Assembly: GCA_011799875.1 (NCBI GenBank)
Contig: CM022302.1
Span: forward strand, 319,962,144 to 320,026,143
Source: Thinopyrum elongatum
Taxonomy: Eukaryota > Streptophyta > Magnoliopsida > Poales > Poaceae
Direction: 5' to 3'
DNA: 64,000 nucleotides
Of the stretch, positions 9,985 to 20,841 are shown in pieces. The notes beneath the pieces were generated by a model. It was not told where the DNA came from, made no database searches, and worked only from the letters and a program-made list of their open reading frames with translations. The position numbers and the translations under genes were made by a program. Each line of letters begins with the position of its first letter. The first letter of the stretch is position 1.

Positions 9985-10265
9985 TCTTTGCCGTCCGCCC
10001 CCCTTTGCCGTCCGCTTTTTTTCTCTTTGCCGTCCGCTAGCAGACGGCAAAGAGGGGGCCGTTAGTTTTTTTCTAAGCAGCTCGTTAGTGGGGCCCACCT
10101 CTCTCTTTGCCGTCCGCTAGCCGACAGCAAAGAACTGGCTGATGGCAAAGACCTTCTTTGCCATCAGCCAGTTCTTTGCCATCCGTTTTTCGTAAGTGGA
10201 CGGCAAAGACCTTCTTTGCCGTCAGCCAGCAGACGGCAAAGAAGTGGCAGACGGCAAAGAAGTGG
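9985..10265. repeat. CACTA right subterminal repeat region
   Basis: Repeated CTTTGCCGTCCGC and GACGGCAAAG units in both orientations, matching the left subterminal region. Confidence 0.8.
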
Positions 10266-10277
10266 ATTCCAGTAGTG
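10244..10277. repeat. CACTA right terminal inverted repeat
   Basis: Complement of the left end. It ends GGATTCCAGTAGTG and is followed by the TTG duplication (10278-10280). Confidence 0.93.
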
Positions 10278-10280
10278 TTG

Positions 10281-10597
10281 TTTTTGAACGCAAGTTCAAT
10301 GCCAATGGAGTTGAGTGGGAAGAAGATCAATACCCCAAGACGAAGTTTGTTCCTCAACAAGATAAGTATGATCCCACTTCTTTCGAGGGAACACAAGCTC
10401 AAGATGATCTTCCACCACAAGACCACAAGCTAAAAGGCAAGGACAAGCTTCAAGAAGAGATTGATTCATTTGAAGAAGCTCCAAAGGCCTTCGTCAAGTG
10501 GGTTCCCAAGACTACATCAATTTCTACTTCATCAAGTACGACTACAACTCCAAGGATTCCCAACAAGTTGATGTGGATCCCGAAGAAGAAGAACTAA
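10281..10597 (+). pseudogene. gag: C1 gag, 3' part
   Basis: It continues the gag frame broken at 6344; joining 6344 to 10281 gives Gly-Val-Val-Phe-Glu-Arg-Lys-Phe without a shift. The segment is rich in Lys, Gln and Ser/Thr and ends with a Pro-Lys-Lys-Lys-Asn terminus at the TAA (10595-10597). It has no protease or integrase motif. Confidence 0.8.
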
Positions 10598-11400
10598 AGA
10601 GTTCTTGAGGGTGACTCCGCCAACATACTTCACTCATATTCATTTTGGCGAGGACAAGTGCAATCAACTTTCATATCTTGGACTAGTTCAAGGAGTCACA
10701 AACCCTCTTGTTGGTAAGACAAGGGACAAGGTAACCTAATGCTTTCATGGACAACGTCATATGTGTATTTCACTCTATGTCTATGGATATCCATGTATGT
10801 TCCTTGTGGGACTAACCCATGTAGGTATTGAAAGTGCAACTCACTCCAATGGATTGCTCCAAATGATCTACATCAACATTCAGCATCTACATCTTCAACA
10901 CCTACATGAAGTCATCATCGACAAAACCCAAGGTTAGTTCATCCCTCTTAGGGGGAATATCACATCTAGGGGGAGCTTTGCTCTAAGAATTGAGCTAAAG
11001 CAACTCTAATGGTGTGAAGACATCAATGCTTTATGTAAAAGTGGTAACCCCACTTGTGCTTAAACGATGAGTATGACCTATGATCAAATGTTCTCATTTG
11101 ACTCCTAAGTCAATATACTCATATATAGATGACCTAGTCATCGCCAATTGCTTGATAGATGATAGAGTGTTTGTGCATGCTTTGCCACATATTTCATTTG
11201 CTATCTTATTGTGTGAGCATGTTGGTTGCATATTTTCTCCATTCGAGGACATCCATTTGTTGCTTTGATTGTTTGATTTCTTTTCTTTTTGCCAAATGGA
11301 TGGACAAGAATGCCTAAGTACTCCCTCTAGCTATCTATGTTTTTCTCGTCTCAAACTCTATTCATGCTACATCACAAAGTTTGAACAAGTCGAATTCGGA
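10598..11400. other. C1 internal non-coding stretch
   Basis: No ORF with a recognisable domain. An autonomous Copia would place protease, integrase, RT and RNase H here, and none is detectable. The stretch AGGGGGAATATC...AGGGGGAGC (about 10949-10976) is purine-rich and could act as an internal polypurine tract. Confidence 0.55.
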
Positions 11401-11464
11401 CCCTCCGGGTGAGGAGCACTCGGAGCCACCGATCTTTCAAGGGCTTAAACTTCCAAAAACCTCT

Positions 11465-12230
11465 TAATGGCTTTCGGTCCGACCGATTCATTCCTCTCGG
11501 TCTCACCGAAATCATTGAGTTGACCTAGGTTTTCACCTCAGTGCAACTGATTAGAACCATTCGGTCTCACCGAGTTGCGGTAATCGCTTGAATTCGGCAT
11601 CTCGGTGCCACCGAGTTGTTCCACTCGGTCACACCGACAGTGACTGGGTATATATACCGCGGGTTGAAATTTGGAAATTACTCCAAACCGCTAGACCGTG
11701 CCTGCCCAGGTCTACCGCCCCCTTGGTCTCCAGATCGTCGCCATCGTCACCAGCGTCCTCCTGCTGCTGGTCTCCGTCACCGTCAACGAAAATCTCCACC
11801 GTCGTTGTTGCCGTAGCGAGTTCGTCACCAAGTTAGGGTACAGACTCGATCTCTTTGTGCTTTCTTTAACTCCGATTCTTGCACAAAGAACAATGCCAAG
11901 TTTCTTGCCATGATTGAGATAAATCTATCCACCTAAAACTTCCTCTAGAATAGATTTGATGCAAAAACTTAGGGTTAGGTTTCCGCCGAACTCATCTCGG
12001 ACCGACCGATCTGAAAATTTCGGTCTCACCGATTTGGCCTATGCCATTGCACATGTACTACTCGGTCTGACCGAAGTGTACGAATCGGTGTGACCGATTT
12101 CACTTTCTCTATGAAACCCTAGCATCTCAGAGTCACCGAACTACATTTCGGTCTGACTGAAACTGTATGTTTAGACTCTGTGTGTGCTTCGGTGTCACCG
12201 AGTTTGTCATATCGGTAGCTCTGAAATGCT
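11465..12230 (+). promoter_or_regulatory. C1 internal LTR-like promoter region upstream of the second ORF
   Basis: It carries about a dozen TCGGTnnnACCGA-type motifs like those of the C1 LTR, split into two clusters (about 11478-11640 and 11995-12215). A TATATATA box lies at 11649-11656 right after the first cluster, the same order as in the LTR. The stretch from the TATA to the ATG at 12346 includes a possible 5' leader with an acceptor-like TTCATAG at about 12325-12331. Confidence 0.6.
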
Positions 12231-12345
12231 TTCTGTAGAAAACTAAAGTTAAGTTTTTGTCTCAATGCTTTTGCAAAAATAGATGTGCTTTGTGATGCTC
12301 ATCTACTCTACCTATACCTATCTATTCATAGGGTCAGTGTCAGAG

Positions 12346-14432
12346 ATGTCAGACAACAGTGATAGTCAGAACAGGTCAGAGGAGCAGGTAAATCTCAGTG
12401 AGGGCACTAGTCCCTCCAACAGCAGCTATGATGAAGGTAGCAGAAGTACACCCAGCAATTTGCCTAAGGCTGCTACTAGGCAAAGAAAGAAGAGAACCTC
12501 AGATTCAGAAGATGAGGATTTTGTTGTTGAGGAGGAAGTGACCTCCAAGAAGAAGGTACTCAGGAAAGAGTATGTTGCTGCTGCTGCAACCAAGCCAGGG
12601 ATGAAGGTGAAAGTTCCTGCCAAGAGAGTGCCTATGTTAAAAGCCAGAGCCTCCACTCAAGGAACCATGGAGTTCACTTCTAAACCAAAAGAGGATGAGG
12701 CTGCTACAGGAAAGAAAAGGAAAGAAAGAGTCAAGAAGACTATTGCCAAGGTCATTGGCAAACCACCTATGATGAGAGAGTCAGATGATGAGGAGGAGGA
12801 AGAGCCAGCTGCACCACCTCCAAAATCTTAGAAGCTCATGGGAGATGCTATCAAGTCTGGGGCTGCTCCATCTAAACCCAAGCCAGCTCCCAAACCATCT
12901 GCACCCAAGAGATCCACCAGAAACATCCCAGCTACAGAGAAGAATAAGGCCCCAGTGCCTGAAGCTCAAGAAGATGAAGAACAGCAAGTGCTTAGAAAGC
13001 TAAAACCCAAGATTCCAGATCATGATGATAATCATCCAGATGCTAAAAATATGAAGTTAAGAAAGGATGTAAGTCTTAGATTGTGGAGACAGACTGATCC
13101 ATATGCTATAAGGAGAAGAACAGTTGCTGATTATCGCTTTCACACCAAGGAACAGCAAGACTTCTATGAGACAGTCCTGTTGGATAAGAAGCCAATTGTC
13201 AGTGACATGAGATGGGTTGATTGGAAATTCATTAATGACAATGAGGATTACTTCCCAGGAGTTCATGAGAGTTTCAGAATGAACGGAATTGACAAGTTTG
13301 TTGGTCAAAAGTTGACCAAGTGGAATAATGAAATGGTAATGCAATTCTATTCAACTGCTCATTTCTATCCAGATGGCAAGATTATCTGGATGCCTGAAGG
13401 CACAAGATATCAATCGTCAATTGCAGAATGGGCCAAGTTGATCAATGCCCCTGAAGAAGCTGAAGATGACACAGACGTGTATGCAAAGCCAAGAAAGGAT
13501 CACAACTCTATGGCTCACATGTACAAGCCAATTCTAGATGCTGCTTTGACAACTCACAGATTTGGATCCATCTATTATCTGCTGTCAGGACTAACACGAT
13601 AAACACTATATTGAGGCACACTCTATTGACCAAGTCAGGAGATCATAGGATGATCCGTGGTCACTCAATCAACCTGCTTCATATGTTTGATGTGCCAGAG
13701 AAGTTCAAGGTGATGAGTTTAATTGTTGAAACTGTGAAGAGAACTGCTGCAGATCAGAAAAGGTCATGTGGATATGCCCCTCACATTCAGATGCTCATCA
13801 ACTCCAAGATGGGGACAAGGACATATCTTCTTGACAAAGAGCATCTTCCCCTGAGGCTAGACTTTGAGGACAATGAGGTTGTCATGGATGCAGCACATCC
13901 TACTTCAGCAGAGGCTCAGGAGAAGCAAGAGAAAGCAAAGGCTGCAAAGAGTTCAACAATGCCAGATGCTTCAGGTGTCAATCTCAAGACCAAGCAAAAT
14001 CAACTCACTTATCTGCTTGAGGCAAGCGTGAGAATAGAGAAAGGACTGGCCATCCTGACTCGAAATCAAGAGAGCCTTGAAAGGATCTTTGAGACCAAAC
14101 TTCATGATTTAGATGTGAAGGTCACCGAGATTCAAACCACTGTTGAGAAGCTCCAGGAAGAGGTTGAAGACAAGAATGACAGACCTACCACCAACACTTT
14201 TCAGCGTGTGCCAAGGGCACAGAGGTCTTCAGTAGTGCCAGTAGTCAGTGATACGAGGACTACACTTTCAGCACCTGCTGCAACTGCCACTATTGTACCT
14301 CCAATCTCAACTCCTCCAGCTCCTCAGACATCAGCAAAAATGTTTGCAGATGGACTCCTCCCCACACCATATACGCACACCGGAGCAACCAGCCAGAAGA
14401 CCACTTCAGGAGCTCCCGGAGATCGTGCCTAG
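12346..14432 (+). pseudogene. C1 second ORF: env-position protein resembling the 'putative plant transposon protein' domain
   Basis: A long ORF downstream of gag. The N-terminal third is Ser/Lys/Glu-rich with clustered basic stretches. The middle contains a globular region with the D-W-K-F-I and Y-F-P-G-V-H-E-S-F motifs that I associate with the family annotated as putative plant transposon protein. The C-terminal part is a predicted coiled coil (around L-D-V-K-V-T-E-I-Q) followed by a Pro/Thr/Ala-rich tail. The frame is broken by TAG at 12829-12831 and by a one-base shift between about 13590 and 13611, where it meets TAA. Its role is unknown. ORFs in this position in SIRE/Maximus-type Copia elements have been called env-like, but I see no clear signal peptide. 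The upstream internal promoter region suggests a separate transcript. Confidence 0.65.
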
Positions 14433-14949
14433 AGTGCCGCATAACACTATGCATTTTCGAGCTTTTTGGTAACTTGTTGCCAAAGGGGGAGAAAGTGTAC
14501 AGATCATTAGGCTTCGAGAGAGAGAGCATTTTTTCTTTTATTTCCTCATTTGCTACTTGCTACTTGATTGTTTGTTTGCTACTATTTGTGCTTATGTGGG
14601 AGATACTCTTATGATCATGTGTTTGATCATATTATGCTTTATTGTGTGCTTGAATGATGATATCTATATACTTGTGTATGATCAATAATGTTTCCCTTGG
14701 TGATGAGTGCATGTTGTTTTATTCTATCATTTTGAGCACTCCACCAAGATGTATGTGACATGGAAGAGTGTCCCATGATCCTAATCGATTGTGCATTTGC
14801 ATTCAAAAGAAAATTTTATATAATGCACAAATTTAGGGGGAGCTCTTACTTATCACATACTTCTCAAAACGATGATGAATTTTCTTCATATTATTATTTG
14901 TCAAAGCTTTGATCTATATGTTGTCATCAATTACCAAAAAGGGGGAGAT
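14433..14949. other. C1 3' non-coding region and polypurine tract
   Basis: No ORF. It ends in AAAAAGGGGGAGAT (about 14936-14949), the plus-strand primer, directly against the 3' LTR. Confidence 0.8.
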
Positions 14950-16586
14950 TGAAAGTGCAACTAATCCCCGGGTGGTTTTGGTAATTCATAAAAACATATA
15001 GCTCATTGAACTAACATCCTTTCAAGTGAAATATTTCAGATAGTTCAATGATTGGCATGGCATGGACTAGAGATGTGGACCCCTCAAAATGCTAAGGACA
15101 AAGATTGGCAAAAGCTCAAGACTCTTCATTTCTACTTTAGTGATCCAAGATCACATTGAGTCCATAGGAAAAACCAATACTATTAAAAGGGGATGAGGTG
15201 TTGCATAATGGTCTACTTGCTCAAAATGCTTAGTGATATGCTCCAAAGGCCTCAACCACTTTCTCATTTCCAATATGTCCAAAACCTAAAGTCAAACTTG
15301 GCCCCACCGATTTGATCTATCCAGCGCCACCGAGTTTCTTTGACATAGCCACTGCCAGAAACCCTAATCAATTCGGTCTCACCGAGATGGCAATGAAAAC
15401 TCTATGTTTCCCTTTGTAACATTTCGGTCTTACCGAAATGAGCGATCGGTCCAACCGAGTTCGCAATGCAAACTCTCTTTTTCCCTTTCGTAACGTTTTG
15501 GTCTTATCGAAGTGAGTGATCGGTCCCACCGAGTTTGCCTGACCAACTCTCTGTTTAACTCATTGCTGAAATCGGTCCCACCTAATTCATGCAATCGGTC
15601 ACACCGAGATGAGGTCTTTCCCTAACCCTAGCACATCGGCCCCATCGAGTTGAGTATATCGGTCCCACCGAGATTCCTAACGTTCACATTTTAAATTCAA
15701 TCGTCTCACCAAGTTCTTCTATTCGGTCTGACTGAGTTGGGTCAAATGTGTGTAACGGTTGGATTTTGTGTGGAGGCTATATATACCCCTCCACCCCCTT
15801 CTCTATTAAAGAGAGATCCATCAGAACGAGCCTACACTTCCACTACTCATTTTCTGAGAGAGAACCACCTACTCATGTGTTGAGAGCAAGACATTCCATT
15901 CCTACCACAAGAATCTTGTTCTCTAGCCTTCCCCAAGTTGCCTTCCACTCAAATCATCTTTCCACCATAGCCAAATCTGTGTGAGAGAGTTGAGTGTTGG
16001 GGAGACTATCATTTGAACACAAGAGCAAGGAGTTCATCATCAACACACCATGTATTACCTTTTGGAGAGTGGTGTCTCCTAGATTGGTTAGGTGTCACTT
16101 GGGAGCCTCCGACAAGATTGTGGAGTTGAACCAAGGAGTTTGTAAGGGCAAGCAGATCGCCTACTTTGTGAAGATCTACCCGAGTGAGGCAAGTCCTTCG
16201 TGGGCGATGGCCATGGTGGGATAGACAAGGTTGCTTCTTCGTGGACCCTTCTTGGGTGGAGCCCTCCGTGGACTCGCGCAGCCGTTACCCTTCGTGGGTT
16301 GAAGTCTCCATCAACGTGGACGTACGATAGCACCACCTATCGGAACCACGCCAAAAATCTCCGTGTCTACATTGCGTTTACCTTCTCCAAACCCTTCCCT
16401 TTATGTTCATATGCAATGTTTTACTTTCCCCTGCTACACTCTTAGACTTGCATGTGTAGGTTGATTGCTTGACTTGCGCTAAGTAGCTAAAATCTGCTAA
16501 GACATAAAATTGGGACAAGGCTAGATTTTTATTTGGTCAAGTAGTCTAATCACCCCCCCCCCTCTAGACCTACTTCTGATCCTACA
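14950..16586 (+). repeat. C1 3' LTR (1637 bp)
   Basis: It matches 2732-4390. It carries the same TCGGTnnnACCGA array (about 15315-15740) and TATA box (15779-15786). It is 22 bp shorter, partly from loss of a segment around the first GTCTCACCGA repeat. It is followed by the AATGC duplication at 16587-16591. Confidence 0.93.
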
Positions 16587-16591
16587 AATGC

Positions 16592-18329
16592 CATCTCCGG
16601 TCTCCAGACAGACCGCGCCAGGTCTGGTGACTCGTACTACCCGGTAAGGGCCTTCCCACTTCGGCGTCAACTTGTTTGCACCCTTGGCGGACTGAACACG
16701 CCTAAGGACAAGGTCGCCTTCCTCAAAACCCCGGGCATGAACCCTGCGGCTGTGATAGCGACGCAGGGCTTGCTGGTAGCGTGCAGCACGCGTAGCGGCC
16801 CGGAGACGGTTCTCCTCAAGTAGCACAGCGTCGTCACTCCGGTGTCATTCCTGTGCTACTTCATCGTAGGCAAGCACTCGAGGAGACCCGAATATGAGTT
16901 CCGTGGGGATAACTGCTTCTGCCCCATAGACTAGGGAGAAGGGAGTCTGCCCGGTAGCTCGATTTGGTGTCGTTCTGGGGGACCAAAGAACCACCGGCAG
17001 CTCATCGATCCATCGCCTGCCACACTTCTGCAGTCTATCAAAAGTTCTTGTCTTGAGGCCCCGCAACACTTCAGCGTTCGCCCTCTTAGCTTGTCCGTTG
17101 CTTCTGGGATGGGCAACAGAGGCGAACGATATCTTGCTTTCGAGGGCATGAACATATTGCATGAAGGCGCGGCTCGTGAATTGGGTGCCATTGTTAGTGA
17201 TGATTCGGGAAGGGACTCCGAAGCGGCACACCAATCCTTTCAAGAACTTGATAGCTGACTGAGTGATCACCTTTCTCATGGGCTCCACCTCTGGCCACTT
17301 TGTGAACTTGTCGATAGCGACGAACAAGAACTCAAAGCCCTCGGTAGCACGGGGGAATGGGCCCAAGATATCGAGCCCCCAGACCGAGAAGGGCCATGAT
17401 AAAGGGACTGTTTGAAGAGCTTGGGCAGGCTGATGAATGTTATTGGAGTGGAACTGCCAGGCTTCACATTTGGTGATGAGCTCAACTGCATCTTGGAGGG
17501 CCTTGGGCCAATAGAAACCTTGCCGGAAGGCTTTTCCAACCAGGGCCCTTGATCCATTGTGTGAGCCGCACATGCCTTTGTGTATCTCTGCCAACAGTTC
17601 CTTTCCTTCCTCCCGGCAAATGCACTTCAATTTCACACCTTTGGGCCTCCTTCTGTATAGTGTGTCATCGACAAACTGATACATACTGGTCCTCCGGGCT
17701 ACTCTTTCAGCTTCTTCTTGCTCTTCGGGGAGTTCTCCAGTTTGGAGGAAATGGACTATGTGCCGCGCCCAAGTTGGGGCCACAGGCTTGGCAACAAGGA
17801 TCAACGGCACCTCCTCATTCGCAGGAGCGCACTTCTCGACTGTAGGGACCGGTGGTCTGGCAGGATGGTGCAGCTCGCTGATCGAAGGGGAGTTGTTCCC
17901 GCCAAGCTCTCTGCCAGGGGCCTCGGGTGGTCCTGCCAGGTGAGGCTTGCCGGAGTCCAGTTTCCTCCTGTTTCTGGCCATTGTTCCCGGGGATACGGAG
18001 GGTTGAGTCAGATGGAGAACAAATGTCCCTGGTTCCACAGGGAGCTTTTGCGCAGTGCACTTCGACAGATGATCAGCGATGCTGTTTTTCACACGGGGTA
18101 CGTGCTCTGTTTGCAATCCATCAAAGCGCTCCTCCAACTTTCTCACTTCCTCAACGTATGCCTCCATCAATGGACTTTGGTAATCCTTGTTGACTTGTCT
18201 AACCACAAGCTGTGAATCTCCGCGGATGATCAGCTTCTTGATTCCCAGTTCTGCTGCAATCCTAAGGCCAGCAAGGAGCCCTTCATACTCTGCAGTATTG
18301 TTGGCAGCCTTTTCCCAGGGAAAGTGCAT
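16592..18329 (-). pseudogene. pol: G1 archaeal-type RNase H (C-terminal part) and integrase
   Basis: The minus-strand ORF starting at 18329 begins inside the second RNase H (N-N-T-A-E-Y-E-G-L-L-A-G-L, then G-D-S-Q-L-V-V) and runs into integrase. The integrase HHCC finger is damaged: the last Cys in K-C-E-A-C is Trp. In the catalytic core the first Asp (W-G-L-D-I-L-G-P-F) is present. The second, usually in D-N-G-T-Q-F, is Asn. The Glu in S-N-G-Q-A-E is Lys. The C-terminal G-E-E-G-D-L-V-L-R segment follows in another ORF (16826-16592) after a stop. This copy cannot encode active integrase. Confidence 0.85.
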
Positions 18330-19992
18330 TTAGACGACGTACTTAAGGTGCTCCCTAGTGGGAGCAATAATAAGCACGCCAGCCCCTGCACCTTGTAGAG
18401 AGAAGGCACCTTCGAAATACATGATCCAATTTTGGGGCGCTTCCTTGCTGGGAATAACTGTCTCCAATACCTCTTCATCAGGAGTTGGTGTCCACTCTGC
18501 GATGAATTCTACTAGTGCTCTACTCTGAATGGTTGATGTGCTTTCAAACTTAAAACCAAAGCTGGACAACTCCAAAGCCCATTCCACAATCCTGCTGGTG
18601 GCCTCGGGGTTTCGGAGTATGCGTTGCAAGGGGAAACGGGTGATAACTGTGATCTCGTGGGCTTGGAAGTAGTGGCACAGCTTCCTTGAGGCCATGACAA
18701 GGCCAAAAATTAACTTTTGCACGCCAGAGTACCTCAATCTAGCCCCCTGTAACAGGGAGCTGATGAAGTATACTGGGTGCTGCACCACTTTCTTCTTTGC
18801 CGTGACCAGAGAACTGCTTCCGCTGCTCTGCCTTTCTCCTCTCTAAACTGACTCTGGCCTTGCAGGGATAGGTCCACTTTCTCCTCCAGAGGTAACAGTG
18901 GCCGTAGTTGCCGCATCATCCACTTCCCGCTGTGCCACTAGTGCTGCGCTAACCACTTGATTGGTTGCCGCCAAGTATAGCAGCAACGGCTCTTGTGGTT
19001 TGGGAGCGACCAATGTGGGCACAGAGGAAAGATAGGCCTTCAAATCTTGCAGTGCAGCATCTGCTTCCGGGGTCCATTTCACGGGCCTTGCCTTCTTCAA
19101 GATTTTGAAAAACGGCAGGGCGCGCTCGGCAGACTTGGAAATGAACCTGCTCAGCGCAGCCACGCATCCTGTTAAACGCCTCACGTCCTTGGCTGTCTTT
19201 GGTGCTTGAATCTGCTCGATAGCCTTGATCTTGTCGGGGTTGGCCTCTATCTCTCAATGAGACACAAAGTAACCAAGTATCTTACCAGAGGGGACACCAA
19301 ACACACACTTCTCCGGGTTCAGCTTCAAGTTGATCTTACGCAGATTGGCAAAGGTTTCTTCCAAATCGTGGATGAGGGTTGATCTATCCTTGGTCTTGAC
19401 CACAATATCATCCATGTAAGCCTCGATGTTTCTGTGTAGCTGGGTCTCAAAGCCTATCTGTACTGCTCTTGAAAAGGTGGATCCGGCGCTATTCAGTCCG
19501 AAGGGCATACGTACAAAGCAGTATGTGCCGCACGGGGTTATGAACGCGGTTTTCTCCTCATCTTCCTTGGACATGAAGATCTAGTGGTATCCGGAGTAGG
19601 CATCCAGAAAGGAAAGCAGGTCGCACCCGAAAGTGGAATCCACAATCTGGTCGATGCGCGGCAAGGGGAACGGGTCCTTTGGGCATGCCTTGTTCAGATC
19701 CGTAAAATCTATGCAAAGCCTCCATTTCCCATTCGCCTTGTGCACCACCACTGGATTTGCCAACCATGTGGGATGCAACACTCCCCTGACCAAACCAGCT
19801 ACTTCAAGTTTCTTGATCTCATCGGCAATGAACTATTGCTGCTCCAAAGCTTGCTTCCGTACCTTCTGCTTGACGGGCCGGGCATGAGGGCAGACAGCAA
19901 GGTGGTGCTCCATTACCTCCCTGGGAACACCGGGGATATCAGATGGTTGCCATACAAACACATTGACATTCACCCGCAGGAAGGTAACGAGG
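18330..19992 (-). pseudogene. pol: G1 reverse transcriptase and RNase H
   Basis: In minus-strand order: the RT start (K-W-R-L-C-I-D-F-T-D-L-N-K block, around 19720), F-V-R-M-P-F-G-L-N-S-A, the catalytic Y-M-D-D-I-V-V-K (around 19410), the RT connection and RNase H region (18919-18512), and then W-I-M-Y-F-D-G-A-F-S opening the second RNase H (about 18420). The frame is broken at several points: a stop after the D-A-Y-S-G-Y-H segment (19581), a stop at 19254, shifts around 18840, and a stop at 18330. RT motifs themselves look conserved. Confidence 0.85.
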
Positions 19993-20841
19993 GCGATTTC
20001 CTATTTGTCGTCGAAGATAGCACTGATAGTGAAGGTACCATCATTGCCAACCAGCCCTGCCGGGACCTTCTTCACAGCAAGTGCAGTAGCTTTGGATCTA
20101 TTGCTGTTGGAACTCTCCGGCAAGTCATCGACAGGCGCAATGCGCTCTGGAGAGGCACGCTTCCCAGATTCCTTGCTGGAATCCTTGCTAGCTCTCTTCA
20201 TTTTCTTACTCTGCTTGGCGGGAACACTGGCTTCCGCAGCCTCTGCCGCGACTGCTTCCCGATACATCTTGTCCACACATATGACTGCATCTTTCTGATC
20301 TGTGGAAATGACTCCTATCGGCCCTGGCATCTTTAAGGTGTTGTAGGCATAGTGGGATGCCGCCAAGAACTTGGCCAGAGCTGGGCGACCAAGGATTCCA
20401 TTGTACGGCAAGGGGAGGTCAGACACGATCTTCTCAGTCCAGTAGTTTAACTCCCCCCGAACGTCACCGGCAGCGTGATCTTTCCTTTAGGATGACTCCT
20501 ACCGGGGTTGATTCCTTGGAATGTACCAGTAACCTTGAGCTCTTCATCGCTATCTGAAGTTTGCTGAGGACCTTTGGAGATATCAGATTCCACCCAGCCC
20601 TGCCGTCAACCAACATCTTTGTGACCTTGAGGTTGTGTATTGTTGGTGAGACCAACAACGGCAAGCACCCTACCGCAGTGGTGCGATCAGGGTGATCCTC
20701 TTCGTCAAAGATGATGGGTGTGCGGGACCATTTGAGCGGCTTCCGAGAATCTACCGCTGGCTCCATGGTGTTGACTTCACATGCCCACTGTTTAAGTTGG
20801 CGGTGAGAGGAGTGCAGAGATGCACCTCCGCCAACGCACAA
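19993..20841 (-). pseudogene. pol: G1 aspartic protease region
   Basis: It contains the retropepsin-like block before L-P-L-P-Y-N-G-I-L-G-R-P-A-L. The active-site segment reads V-D-G-R-A-G-W-N-L, where better-preserved G2 has V-D-G-G-A-G-L-N-L. The frame shifts near 20464 and 20426. The tail to 20001 is Lys/Ala/Ser-rich linker before RT. Confidence 0.75.

Larger units (their letters stand above)
6345..10277. mobile_element. Non-autonomous CACTA DNA transposon (3933 bp) carrying a B3-domain gene
   Basis: The ends are inverted repeats starting CACTACTGGAATC (6345-6378 and 10244-10277; 34 bp with three mismatches), flanked by TTG duplications. Both subterminal regions are packed with CTTTGCCGTC / GACGGCAAAG units in both orientations, the usual arrangement for transposase binding in this superfamily. 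No TNP2-like transposase or TNP1-like ORF is present in either strand. The interior holds a minus-strand intron-containing gene with a B3 domain (7524-9548), simple-sequence tracts and a GC-rich block. Excising it with one TTG restores the C1 gag frame exactly. Confidence 0.93.
2732..16586 (+). mobile_element. C1: complete non-autonomous Copia-type LTR retrotransposon (gag plus second ORF)
   Basis: Paired long LTRs (2732-4390 and 14950-16586) start TGAAAGTGC and end CCTACA, with a perfect AATGC duplication. A tRNA-iMet type primer site (4393-4404) follows the left LTR, and a polypurine tract AAAAAGGGGGAGA precedes the right one. Inside are a Copia-type gag and a second, env-position ORF. I find no protease, integrase or reverse transcriptase in any frame, so it must move in trans. 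The long LTRs, long internal region and second ORF recall the SIRE/Maximus lineage; that naming is tentative. In the first 160 bp the two LTRs differ at six positions. A CACTA transposon sits in gag. Confidence 0.9.

Noticed and set aside
9521..10120. Long Pro/Arg- and Gly/Arg-rich ORFs on both strands
   Set aside because: All frames stay open because of extreme GC content and the tandem repeat. Only the splice donor and phase link one of them to a gene, so I treat the block as a likely 5' exon, not a protein.
6345..10277. Hidden transposase in the CACTA element
   Set aside because: No ORF on either strand has the length or motifs of a TNP2-like protein. The only coherent coding sequence is the B3 gene.
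10598..11400. Frameshifted Copia pol in C1
   Set aside because: I looked for integrase finger, RT Y-V-D-D and RNase H motifs in all frames and saw none. The interval is also too short for pol.
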